Positions 1 to 10,400 of a stretch of DNA of 20,495 bases are shown piece by piece. The DNA lies in NCBI GenBank assembly GCA_036897485.1, contig JAYMTF010001948.1, forward strand, positions 1-20,495. The letters are read 5' to 3'. The stretch is from Pelargonium nanum. Its lineage: Eukaryota; Streptophyta; Magnoliopsida; Geraniales; Geraniaceae. Within the stretch, counting starts at the first letter, position 1, and every line of letters begins with the position of its first letter. The translations under genes and the position numbers were made by a program. The notes under the pieces were generated by a model, which was not told where the DNA came from, searched no databases, and saw nothing but the letters and a program-made list of their open reading frames with translations.

Positions 1-6
1 ACGGTA

Positions 7-115
7 GGTACTACATTGAGTACAAAATAAAAGTGTGGGTACTAGATTGGGTGCAATAAAAGTTTAGGTACCAGATTTGGTAAACGCCACAAGTTTGGGT
101 ACTAATTTTGCCCTT
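7..115. repeat. Degenerate tandem repeat, unit about 30 bp
   Basis: Four successive segments begin with GGTACTA or GGTACCA (near 7, 38, 68 and 98) and go on to a TTGGGT/TTTGGT stretch and an AAAAGTTT-like stretch. The last segment ends in TTTTGCCCTTA. The spacing is about 30 bp and the copies are diverged. This is direct pattern recognition. Such arrays are common in dicot spacers and transposon ends, but I cannot assign a family. Confidence 0.6.
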
Positions 116-119
116 ATCC

Positions 120-484
120 CATATATATATTTGCGTTTGTGTTTTCTAGGATTATAAAAAGAAAACTAAACAAATATACCTAAAATAATGTGGTTGGAAC
201 TGGAAATGGAAGTAGAAGAAGTGTGTAAACTGGAAGCTTCTACTTGGATTCTCTGTTAGCAGAAATTCAGGATCTCCCATGAAAGTCCAAACAACGTTAC
301 AACAACAACAAGCATTAACATAAACATAAAAGCACAAATTGCGTTTTGACTCTCCTACCACCAAACAATTTGGCACCAACCTCCATCCAATATAATGACA
401 ACAAAAACCACATTTTTGGTCTCCTTTGTTTTTACTTTTACGATATGGCCTATGGGAAGTAAAAAATAAAAATGGTAAAAATTT
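120..484. other. Spacer, no gene recognised
   Basis: AT-rich spacer with short A-rich and CAA-rich stretches. The only longer open frame, on the minus strand, has a Cys/Phe-rich composition typical of chance translation and no recognisable domain. It could include untranslated sequence of a gene lying to the left, but nothing in it shows this. Confidence 0.5.
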
Positions 485-830
485 CAATTTGGTTCTGACC
501 TTTCATGTTTCGATCCGGTTGAGTTCTTAAACTTTTTTAAATCATAAATAGTTCTTGAATTTTCGTGTTTTGACCCAATTTGGTCCTTAATTTTTTTAAA
601 CTCAAAATAGTATATGAATTTTCAAATATTGACTCAATTTGGTCTCTCAACTTTTGAAAGTTCAGGGTCGAAATTGGATCAATATTTAAAAATTCAGAGG
701 CTTTTTTGAGTTAAAAAAAAGTTCAAAGACCAAACTAGGTCGAAGCACAAAAGTTCGGGCACTATTTAGGGTTAAAAAAGTTTAATGACTAAATCGGATT
801 GAAATATGAAAGTTCATAGGCCAAATTAAA
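485..830. repeat. Long imperfect inverted repeat (foldback / MITE-like), about 345 bp
   Basis: The left arm (about 485-657) and the reverse complement of the right arm (about 658-830) can be aligned by eye along their whole length with scattered mismatches and small indels. For example, CTTTCATGTTTCGATCCG at about 500 pairs with the complement of CGGATTGAAATATGAAAG at about 796-813. Each arm is itself about three ~60-bp units. Every unit contains a GAATTTTC- or ACCTTTCAT-like start, a TTGACYCAATTTGGTC-like middle and a T-run. There is almost no spacer between the arms. Both sides carry AAAAATGGT (near 468 and 842), a weak candidate target-site duplication because the sequence is A-rich. Confidence 0.75.
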
Positions 831-853
831 GCTCTTACAAAAAAAATGGTGGC

Positions 854-959
854 CACGTCGGATGAGGAGGAACACGTGTGATGACACGTCGGATGCTTGT
901 TTGACCAAATAGAGTGACAATAAAGAGAGAGGAGAGAGAGAGAGCAATAAAGGTTGACT
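854..959 (+). promoter_or_regulatory. Upstream ACGT-core and W-box cluster of the receptor kinase gene
   Basis: Two exact copies of CACGTCGGATG (854-864 and 885-895) flank a palindromic G-box CACGTG (873-878), so three ACGT cores lie within 36 bp. W-box cores follow as TTGACC (901-906) and TTGACT (954-959), with a GA-rich run at about 922-944. ACGT cores are known bZIP/bHLH sites and TTGAC(C/T) are WRKY sites. That they act here is inferred from position, 20-120 bp upstream of the TATA box. Confidence 0.5.
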
Positions 960-976
960 GACACAAGCTTCTCTTT

Positions 977-983
977 TATAAAT
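977..983 (+). promoter_or_regulatory. TATA box of the receptor kinase gene
   Basis: TATAAAT sits in a CT-rich context downstream of the ACGT/W-box cluster. Transcription would be expected to start about 30 bp further on, near 1010. That gives a leader of about 660 nt before the ATG at 1674, if no leader intron is removed. Confidence 0.55.
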
Positions 984-1025
984 GCTCTCTCACCGGCTGC
1001 TTTACTCTTTCACTAACCGTCTTTA

Positions 1026-1651
1026 ATGGCCTCCATTTCTTCCTCCTACCAATGCTTCTTGTAGCGACCTTCTCGCCCGCTTTTCCGGCCACCCATTTGC
1101 TCTCCTCCCTCGGTTCCGCCGCCACCTCGACCCACCACCACACTTCTCTTCTCTTTTCTATATCTTCTCTACTATACATTACTCACTCACTCACTCATCT
1201 ATAGCTAATTAGCTCACAGTTCATACATATGATTTCAGTGCTTTCTGGGTTCTCGAGTCTCTGTTTTTAAGAGCCCTCTGTTTTCTGTTTCCTGATATAT
1301 ATACCAGTTTCAGTTCCTGTTCTTCCAAATTTGTTGATTGTTTCAGAGTTTGTTTCCCCTGTTGGGTGAAATCAATCAGGAAAGTTCTTAGCTTGAATGG
1401 TGATTGGTTGTTGTTGATTCGTTTACTGTTCTCTTCTAGCTCTGTTTTTTTGTGCTTTTCTGATGCTACACCACCCACTGTGCTTTTCACCATCCTCTGT
1501 TTTGGAGCTTTCTCGTAGCTGTTATTAGCTAGTAACTGAAGCTTCCTTTTCGTTTTGTGGTTTTCGAAGCCATCGAGCATAGCATTTTGTGTCACGCTGT
1601 TTGTTTCGTTTTCATTTTGGCTTCTTCTGAAACTCTTTCATGGAGGCTTAG
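1026..1651 (+). promoter_or_regulatory. Short upstream ORFs in the receptor kinase leader
   Basis: At least three short frames precede the main start: 1026-1064 (12 codons plus stop), 1229-1270 (13 codons plus stop) and a minimal Met-Glu-Ala-stop at 1640-1651, only 22 nt before the main ATG. If all are in the mature leader they would be expected to reduce or condition translation of the receptor. A leader intron could remove some of them, and I cannot place one with confidence. Confidence 0.4.
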
Positions 1652-1673
1652 ATAATTGCCAAACCTCGAACCC

Positions 1674-4600
1674 ATGATGCTGTTCATTTTCAAGCTACTC
1701 TCTTTAGTTCTTGTGGTTCCTGTTTTTGTTCAGTCATATGATTCCACTTTCAACGATGATGTTCTTGGCTTGATTGTCTTCAAAGCTGGTATTTTGGACC
1801 CATTTGACAGACTCGCATCGTGGAACGAAGAGGACAACAAACCATGCAAATGGGTGGGTGTGACATGCGATCCGGTGACCAATCGGGTCACAGAGCTCAA
1901 CCTCCATGATTTTTCTCTTTCTGGGCATATTGGCCGAGGCCTCCTGAGGTTGCAGTTCCTTCAAAAACTTTCACTTTCCAGGAACAGCTTCACAGGGTCC
2001 ATAAACTCTGGCTTCGGTCAATTTGGGAGCTTGCAAGTTCTTGACTTGAGCGAGAACCAGCTCTCGGGTTCAATGCCGGACGAGTTCTTTCAACAATGTG
2101 GGTTGTTGAGGGCAATTTCATTGGCCAAGAACAACCTCACAGGCCCAATTCCTGATTCCTTAACTTGGTGCTATTCCTTAGTTTCTGTTAACTTGTCCTC
2201 GAATTGGTTTTCGGGGAAATTACCCTCTGGTTTGTGGTTCTTGAGAGGGCTTAAGTCTCTTGATCTGTCAGATAATCACCTGGAAGGAGAGCTTCCACAA
2301 GGATTTGGAAGTTTGTATAATTTGACAGATATAAACCTACAGAAGAACTGGCTATCTGGGCAGCTTCCGGCTGACATCGGAAGCTGTTTGCTGCTCGAAT
2401 CGATTGATTTTAGTCAGAATTATTTATCCGGGTCACTCCCCGAATCAATGCAGAGGCTTACTTCATGCAGTTCTTTGAGTTTACAAGAAAATGCTCTTGT
2501 GGGTGATGTTCCTGAATGGATTGGAGAAATGCTGAGCTTAGAAAGATTGGATCTTTCGGCAAATAACTTCTCTGGGCGTGTTCCATTAGCAATTGGAGAT
2601 CTTCGCCAATTGAAGGAAATGAATTTGTCCACGAATCAGCTCACTGGAAGCTTGCCAGAGTCCATGGGAAATTCTACCAACCTTCTGAGTTTGGATATTA
2701 GTCATAATTCACTTACAGGCAATCTTCCTTCTTGGTTATTCAAGCTGGGGTTGCAAAGTGTTTCACTTTCGGGGAATCGATTCAGTGGCAGCATAGAGAA
2801 TGCTTCTATTAGTTCGCTGTCAGTTTCATCTCAAAGTCTTCAGGTCTTGGATTTATCTTTGAATGCATTGTCTGGTCAGATTCCACCCGGGATTGCTGTC
2901 TTTAGCGGCTTGCGTTCGTTAAACATGTCCACGAACTATCTAGTTGGTTCTATCCCGTCAAGCATAGGCGAATTGAAGGACTTGAATACTCTTGATGTGA
3001 GTAGCAATCATCTGAATGGAAGCATCCCCTCCACGATCGGAGGAGCAGCCTCTTTGAAGGAATTGAGGGTGCAGAAGAACTCTCTAAGCGGCAGAATTCC
3101 GACACAGATCGAGAAGTGCTCCTCTCTAACCTCCTTGTAAGTTCTCTCTAGCAGCCTGAAATTTCAGTTTTAATGCTTAGTCATTTCTGAATGGTTTAGA
3201 ACTATTATTTGTGACTTTTAATGTTCAATTTGTGTCACTATGAGATGATCATAGGCCTGCATTGTTCTGATTTGTTGTTTGTGTGTTTTGCTCAAATTAT
3301 GTAGGATTCTATCAGAGAACAATATCACAGGCCCTGTCCCTGCAGTTCTTGCAAACCTCACCAATCTCCAATATGTGGACTTGTCTATGAATGACCTCTC
3401 TGGAATCTTACCAAAAGAGCTAACCAACCTTTCTCACCTCCTCTTGTTTAATATCTCAGACAACCATTTTGAAGGAGAGCTACCAGTTGGGGGATTCTTC
3501 AACACCATCTCCCTCTCATCAGTTTCCGGTAATCCTTCCCTCTGTGGCTCTATTGTCAGCCACGCTTGTCCAGCTGTCCATCCCAAACCCATTGTCCTCA
3601 ATCCTAACTCTTCTTCAGACTCGCCCAATGCTGATTCTTTATCTTTGAATCATCGTCACAAGATCATACTCAGCATATCTGCCCTCATTGCCATTGGTGC
3701 AGCTGTTTTTATTGCTCTTGGTGTAATAGCTGTCAGCGTCCTTAATATCCATGTTCGATCATCCATGTTACGTTCTGCTGCCGCCCAGACATTATCCGGA
3801 GGAGAGGAGTTCAGCGGTTCTCCCACTACTGATGACAACTATGGCAAGCTCGTTATGTTCTCTGGCAATGCAGAGTTTGTTGTGGGGACAAATGCACTGC
3901 TAAACAAGGACTGTGAAATTGGTCGCGGTGGGTTTGGAGTTGTTTATCAAACAATTCTGCGGGATGGTCGTGCTGTTGCCATCAAGAAGCTGACAGTTTC
4001 GAGTTTGATCAAGTCTCAAAAAGATTTTGAAGGGGAAGTAAGGAAGCTTGGGAAAATCAGACACCATAACGTCGTGGCACTTGAAGGTTATTACTGGACT
4101 CCATCATTACAGCTCCTTATTTACGAATATGTCACCTGTGGGAGTTTGTACAAGAATCTCCATGATGGATCAGACGGGAACTGCCTCTCCTGGCGACAGA
4201 GGTTCAACATAGTTTTGGGGATGGCAAAAGGTTTGGCTCATTTGCATCAAATGAACATAATTCACTACAACCTGAAATCATCCAACATTCTTATAGACAG
4301 CTCTGGTGAGCCCAAGGTTGGAGATTTCGGCCTGGCAAGGCTGTTGCCAATGTTAGACCATTGCATCTTAAGCAGCAAAATCCAGAGTGCACTTGGATAC
4401 ATGGCTCCTGAGTTTGCTTGTCGAACAGTGAAGATAACAGAGAAATGTGATGTGTATGGATTCGGCGTCCTGGTTCTAGAAGTTGTGACAGGGAAGAGAC
4501 CTGTAGAGTACATGGAGGATGATGTGGTTGTCCTCTGTGAAATGGTGAGAGGAGCACTAGAAGATGGCAAGGTAGAAGATTGCATTGATGGCAAGCTCCA

Positions 4601-4766
4601 AGGTAACTTCCCGGTGGAGGAGGCGATTCCGGTGATAAAGCTTGGTTTAGTGTGTGCTTCTCAGGTGCCATCAAACAGACCAGATATGGCTGAGGTTGTC
4701 AATATTTTAGAGCTGATCCAGTGCCCCTCAGAAGGCCAAGAGGAGTTTGAAAGAATCACCCCATAG
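1674..4766 (+). CDS. PXC2: LRR receptor-like kinase, IRK/PXC2 subfamily, PXC2-like
   Basis: Coding exons are 1674-3136 and 3305-4766, giving 974 aa. The intron is 168 bp, starts GTAAGTT, ends TGTAG and splits a Leu codon. An ATG is used because the open frame further upstream (from 1656) has only a TTG. Visible order: signal peptide (about 1-21), LRR N-terminal cap with the CKWVGVTC cysteines, 20 LRRs, Cys pair 568/576, transmembrane helix about 608-630, then kinase domain. Kinase motifs: GRGGFGVVY (694-702), VAIKK with Lys715, DFG (828-830) and APE (855-857). The catalytic loop reads HYN (808-810) instead of HRD, as I recall for the IRK/PXC2 family, so strong catalysis is doubtful. The N-terminal DDVLGLIVFKAG and the C-terminal ELIQCPS favour PXC2 (also CANAR) over IRK. 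In Arabidopsis these plasma-membrane receptors restrain root cell divisions and correlate with vascular development; the same role here is inferred. Confidence 0.93.
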
Positions 4767-5628
4767 AAATTGAGGATATAACCCAAAAATGCTTAGAAAA
4801 AGAAGACTAGACTGCTGAATTTTACAATCTTTTGTTTGTTATTTTTTACTGTCTCCTTTGTTCTTTTTAATTTCCATTTCATTACAGATGTATCACCAGG
4901 TTCCTCCTCACCAGTTGGAGGTGGAACATATCATTGTAGATGAGTTTCTATTTTATAAAAGATCAAGTCTTGTTTTCTTGATATTTCTTCCTTGCAAGCA
5001 ATATAAATACATGTTTTTGTTCCACCATGCACGCGTCAACGGGCAGAAGTTGTTCCAATTTAACATGAGGTCTCAAGTTCGAGCCAAGAATATGCAGCTG
5101 TGCTAAAACTTGGTAGTAGGTTACTGTGTTGATCACGGCCCCACTCTAGATACTTAAGAAACCCATGTTGTGATCAAAATAAGAGCCACAGTATATGTTA
5201 AAAAGCATGAATACAGCTTATGATGCTGTTGAGACAGAAGAGTAAAGGACTGTGTCATGCTTACAATTCAAAAGCTTCAGCTTCCATCCATGTCTATGCT
5301 TTCAAGAAATTTTGTATGGCCCTAGAGAAAAGGAACAAGGTCAGGAATTTTTTTGTCATGCCAAGAGATCATGTAGGTTTAACAAAAACAACATCATGCA
5401 CATTTCTGGTAGAAGCAGTGGTAAAAAAATGGGAAATGATGCAGTTAGGTTCATGTGGTCTCCTGACTGGAATCAATTCCTGTGTTTTAGTTAGTTCAGG
5501 TAATAATTAACACTTAGGTGTGAAGAAATATTTAATGAAATGGTGTTGGAACCCTAGGGGACCTAATGAAATGCCCTTGAGACACTATCAAAGCAAACCA
5601 CATGGGGTCCTCATAAGCACTTGCAAGC
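4767..5628 (+). other. 3' flank and probable 3' UTR of the receptor kinase gene; no separate gene seen
   Basis: The sequence after the stop is AT-rich, with weak poly(A)-like signals such as ATATAAATA near 5001. Short open frames at 4858-5106 and 5220-5510 encode no recognisable protein and look like chance. A TTACAG-like acceptor near 4882-4887 could suggest a 3' UTR intron, but no matching donor is clear. Confidence 0.4.
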
Positions 5629-5690
5629 TTTTTTTTTTTTTTTTTTTTGAATGAATTGGAGCTTTTCATGCACTTATAGTTAGTGCATGA
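5629..5690. repeat. Poly-T run followed by a small perfect hairpin
   Basis: Twenty consecutive T (5629-5648) are followed by a 9-bp perfect inverted repeat, TCATGCACT (5666-5674) and AGTGCATGA (5682-5690), with a 7-nt loop. The poly-T could be the tail of a minus-strand retroposed copy, but no recognisable SINE or LINE body adjoins it. The CATGCA core also matches RY elements. No function is assigned. Confidence 0.5.
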
Positions 5691-6608
5691 CAATCATGGC
5701 ATGTCTTTTGTTGCAGTGGACACTTCCTTTTCATGCTGTGCATTGCTTATTGCCTCATGCTTTGTTGAAAGTGGAAGAGAACTTTAAGTAATATCTTGAG
5801 TTTCATGGCCTATGTTACTATGGAAGATTTTACAGAGACCTTAAAATGGAACCCAAGAAAGTAAAGAGTTCACAGGTTTTTCAAGACAGATTGACAATGT
5901 GTCTGCAGATTTCACCAAGAACTTCTATGAAACCACTTTTATTAATTACAAGAATGAAACATGTTATTACTTTATATCTACTCTTGGTGTTATAATAATT
6001 GATTAATGTTTTGAAAGTAAGCAATAGTGATGCACCATATAAAAAAATAATTGATGTGAAGTAAAAGAAAAGTTTTCTTGGGAAAATGAGGGTGTTATCA
6101 TCTATCATAAACTTTAAAATTTGCCTTTTTCTCCTTTGTGCTCACTTTAGAGAGAGTGTGTGTGTGTGCTAAGCTTGCTTTTTTGGAGCATCTACTTGAT
6201 TTTTCTCAAGCATTGTGCCATTTCAATCTATGTTGAAGACCATTTTCATGAATCTGTACAAAAGAACATTATGTCTCAATGTCAAAACCTACTTTAAAAA
6301 CATTAGTATATACACCATACAAGAAGATAGACCCCTTGGTGCATAATGGAATTTTTGAACTCAAGCCAGGCTTGATAAGACTCCAATTCATATGGCCTAC
6401 TGACAAAAAGGTGAAATATATACCCTATCTCTGGTGGGAGCTACAAAAGAAAAGTGTGGAGTTAATGTATATTAATTTGACAGGCACCAAATACATTATT
6501 TTTCAGCATTTGGGTCCCAAGTCTTAGGCAAGGCTCAACTTGTGATTCCATTTCAATCAGTTTGTGTCTCAACTTGTTGAAGTTGTGACTTACTTCACTT
6601 TCTTTCGT
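5691..6608. other. Intergenic spacer, no gene recognised
   Basis: AT-rich sequence with a short GT microsatellite near 6157-6168. Open frames on both strands (such as 5881-6108 minus and 6279-6527 plus) lack domain resemblance or supporting splice structure. Confidence 0.5.
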
Positions 6609-6949
6609 GTGAGATTCTTTAACGTACATTCTTAAGTGTAGGTTAGAGAAGAAATATAGACTTAAATCAGAACTAGTTAGCACTCCCTCTCAGTTGCAGG
6701 TTGTAAAAGAGAGAACGAACCTCAAGCATCACGTGGATAGGTGCACTTAAGACAGAAGATAAGACAGACAGGTCACTAAGCCTGAATAAGTGAGAGCGGA
6801 CCTTAAGCCTCGCGTGGATAGATGCACTTAAGACAAGAGACAAGACAAATGGATCACTAAGCCTAAATAGTATCAGCTCTGTTATCATCTAAAATTGACT
6901 CAAAACCAAAAGCTCAATTGGTGACTGATGTCACGTGAGATTCTTTAAC
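6609..6949. repeat. 81-bp tandem duplication bracketed by a 15-bp direct repeat
   Basis: Two copies lie at about 6711-6788 and 6792-6869, offset exactly 81 bp. They share GTGGATAG/GTGGATAGATGC, TGCACTTAAGACA and TCACTAAGCCT with modest divergence. The pair is bracketed by an exact GTGAGATTCTTTAAC at 6609-6623 and 6935-6949. The bracket spacing (about 326 bp) and the internal duplication suggest a decayed transposon or a locally duplicated segment. I do not recognise the family. Confidence 0.6.
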
Positions 6950-7474
6950 ATAACTATAGATATAATGTGTTTCTATTCAAATTTCAATCTAGTTTGATTC
7001 TTATGTCAAAGGAGCTATTCTACAATACACATGAACATCCAATAACAAGGAAAACAGAGCATTGCTAAAGAGCTGCATGGGAACAACTGGCCTTGGGGCC
7101 ACACCTATGACCTAACTTGCAAAGCAAGGATTGTTGCTCACTACATTACCAGCAAACAAAGGGAATATTCCATGAAAATTGAATTGATGAATCTGTGTTT
7201 CTTTGTACATAACTTTCATTACATATATGTCACAGTGATGATGCGGAAACACACAAAAATTGAAATATATTACCAACTACACTTTCTAATGAAGAAATTT
7301 TGTTCTACATACCTCTCTCCTGGGATCTCAGTTTTACATGTCAGCAACAAATGTTAACAAGGCAAGTGTGTGAAAAGTTAACATTCAATACCTCAATTTC
7401 CCATCTACTGTGCACTCTTTGTCCTCCACGCCCTACTTACAGTCTTGATTTGTTCCTTCTTTAAAGAGAAAATT
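6950..7474. other. 3' flank of the DUF7356 gene, no other gene seen
   Basis: AT-rich sequence lying downstream, in transcript sense, of the minus-strand stop at 7475. It probably includes that gene's 3' UTR. No clear coding frame or repeat was found. Confidence 0.4.
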
Positions 7475-10400
7475 CTAATCATCCCAATCATTGTCCCATC
7501 CATCTTTACTTGGAGACCTAGCACTTAGGCCATTTGCTGATATGCTTCCTGGAGTACGTCTTATTGGAGATTTAACTGCATTATCTTCATCCCAATCATC
7601 ATCCCAACCCTGATCCCAGCCTTCTGCTGATTCAACATTGGTAGCCGAGACTGATTCGGGTAGCCCCATTTCAAGCTCTTGATATGGAATTCCATCATGC
7701 CGTTTTGTTTTTCTAAATTTGCAGCAAGCCCACGTCGCCCCAAAAATTACACCTGCTAGAATCAAGAAATAGGCACCATTTACTGGAGTTACTAGATTGT
7801 CAAAAGAGGGGAGGCGGAGGAAGAAGTTGTCCTCTGACAAAACTGGAGCCACGAGAAGCACGCACTGTCCACTTCCAGCATTAAAAATGATTTTGTTGCT
7901 TTCACTAACATCTATAGAAATGTTGATCTGAAAAGTAAACAAACAGGGAAATCAGTTTCAGAAATGTCAAGTCTCAAAAAGAACAACACAACAACTTACG
8001 CGAAGATCTTGGAACCCAACAACTTTTAAGAAGAATTTTTTTGGTTTCCCATATCATAAATTAATCTTGGCGATAGTTCAGCGGTGTTAGATCTCAGACA
8101 AAACCAGCATAAACATATTCATTCTCCTTTCCAACCTAACGTTTTCTTACTTAGAGTGAGGTACCAGTGGTTGCGGATATAATCACGAAAATTTAGGCAA
8201 CATATATCAAAGCATCCTAGATATTAACCTTCATTCAGGCCAGTCAGAACAGTCCTAAGTTATGATAGATTTTAGCCCATCCTTAAAATAGTTGCTTGGA
8301 CGCATGTAATTGGGAAAGCCTTTATTTCAATCCTTCCTTCCCCTCTTCTGTGATGATAAAAAATCTCACCAAACCTCAACTAATTTCAAAATTTTACCAC
8401 CAAAAATCTGAAGTAGCATAACATTTCAAAGAAGAACAAACAAAAATTTACAAGTAACAGAGAAGGTCTGTACCTTTTGACTTTGAAGTTTGGGTATTTC
8501 TAGCTCCTCTGTAGCACTTTCAACAGAAGCTGAGGTAGCAAGACTCACTTTCAAAGTCTTTTCCCCTATATTTTGGACCAGAACAACCAATTCTTTGGAC
8601 CCTAATACAAAGGAAAAATAAGAAGATAAGATAATCACTATCTCTATCTCTACTTCTTTTTTTTTTTCTGTGAAAGCAAAAGTCAAAGAAAAAAACTATG
8701 TGAACTCGAGAATGAAGCAACACAATGCAGAGAGAGAGAGAAAGATTCTTAAATGGGTAGCTTAGCAGCCAGATATACATTTTTAAGCTAGTCATTCAGA
8801 AGCAAAAAAACCTACCACTATACTGTTAAGAAGTTAACACCATTGAGCCAATTTGTCTCACATAAGCAAGTACACAGAACACCTGAATCACAGTATCTCC
8901 GAAACCAAGAATGAAACATAACAGTATGACCCAAGGAGATAAAGCAGGTAGTACATGTTAATACCAGCAGAATACTTAGGACAAGAAAAACCCACAAAAT
9001 CCAAACAAGGGTGGATAGCATATGAAAAGGTAAACGTATATTATATTTCTCTACATAAAGATGAATTTAAAGTCATTGAGTCTGTATTATATGGAAGAAC
9101 CGTTAAGATACTGAGAAGTTTAAACTTCATAATAAATCAGACTTGATAACAGAAAGGTTAGATAGTCTCATAAAATCAGTAGGATCTTATTTTTTAAGCT
9201 AACTTGTACAAGTGGATTTGGAACAAGGCAAAATAGTTCAGATGGGCTGTACTTACAATGAGAAATCCAATAAACTTCTTATATATCTACTGCTGATGCT
9301 ATCCCACATCAAGTAAATGTGGAGCATGTCATCACTTTAAATATCAGTTGAACAATCCACCTATCAGTTTAGCCTTTTGGGTTGAAGAAAAATTAGAATG
9401 GTAGCAGAGCAAGTTTTGGTACAGTCTTGTGGCCCGACTGTACAGCATCTCCCTCTGATCTCCAGTAAACATGCAGACATAAATACATGTAGATCACATG
9501 CAAAAGTAGATGTCTGCACATTAGAGGGAAGGTTGATGTTATCCCACATCATTTAAATACGGTGATTCTCACCTCTTTAAATACTAATTGAACACTCCAC
9601 CTATCATCGTTTAAATGTGGTGATGGTCACGGTGTGACCTCTTTAAATACTAATTGAACCCTTCGAGTATCAGCTTGGGCTTTGGGGTTGAAGGAAACTT
9701 GACAACTACTATTTTAACTTTTAAGTACTCTCTTAGAAGGATATTCATACCTCCTTGTATGTTGACTGTTTACTATTCCAGAGTTGAAGAAAGATATAAA
9801 ATACTTCCTACTTACAACTCTAAAGATGATGGAGAAAAATTGAGGTAGTGAGAAAATGTATGTCTTGAGAAAATGTGCGTGTGTGTGTGTATTTTCCATT
9901 TGGTTTAACAGATAGAGAAACAATAGGAAGTAGAGAGATGTATGTACAAATATATTTCACTGAATAGTCAAGAAGAGTAGAAGTGGTTTCAAACTGTAAT
10001 TACTAATTAATTAATTAATATATATATATATATATATATAAACTGTTGTTTTCTGGTCAATACCTTATTTCCATTGTTTATTAACATCTTCACGTTAATC
10101 CATAGTCCTATCTTTTTTTACATTCTTTTTCCTTCTCAACCCCTTCACCACAGGGGTATTCTGCTGAAATGGCATAACTGACTAAAACTAGGAAAGGCAA
10201 GAACATTTTCAGTTGCAACAAGCTTAAATGAATTAACTAAAAGAAAACAAGTGGAATACAAGTCTAGACTTTTGACCGACTAGCTTCAATATCCAAGAGA
10301 TGAACTAGAGATTTAAGCATAAATTGCTAATGATACAAAATATTTGGCTATAAGGACACGCGTACCAGATGACCACGTCAGCATTTGGCCCTTCTTTGAC

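Noticed and set aside
1656..1673. Six extra codons at the N-terminus of the receptor kinase frame
   Set aside because: They begin with TTG. The ATG at 1674 gives a clean signal peptide, so the extension is taken as leader.
3218..4674. Several minus-strand open frames opposite the receptor kinase second exon
   Set aside because: They are mirror frames of a well-supported LRR-kinase exon and show no domain of their own.
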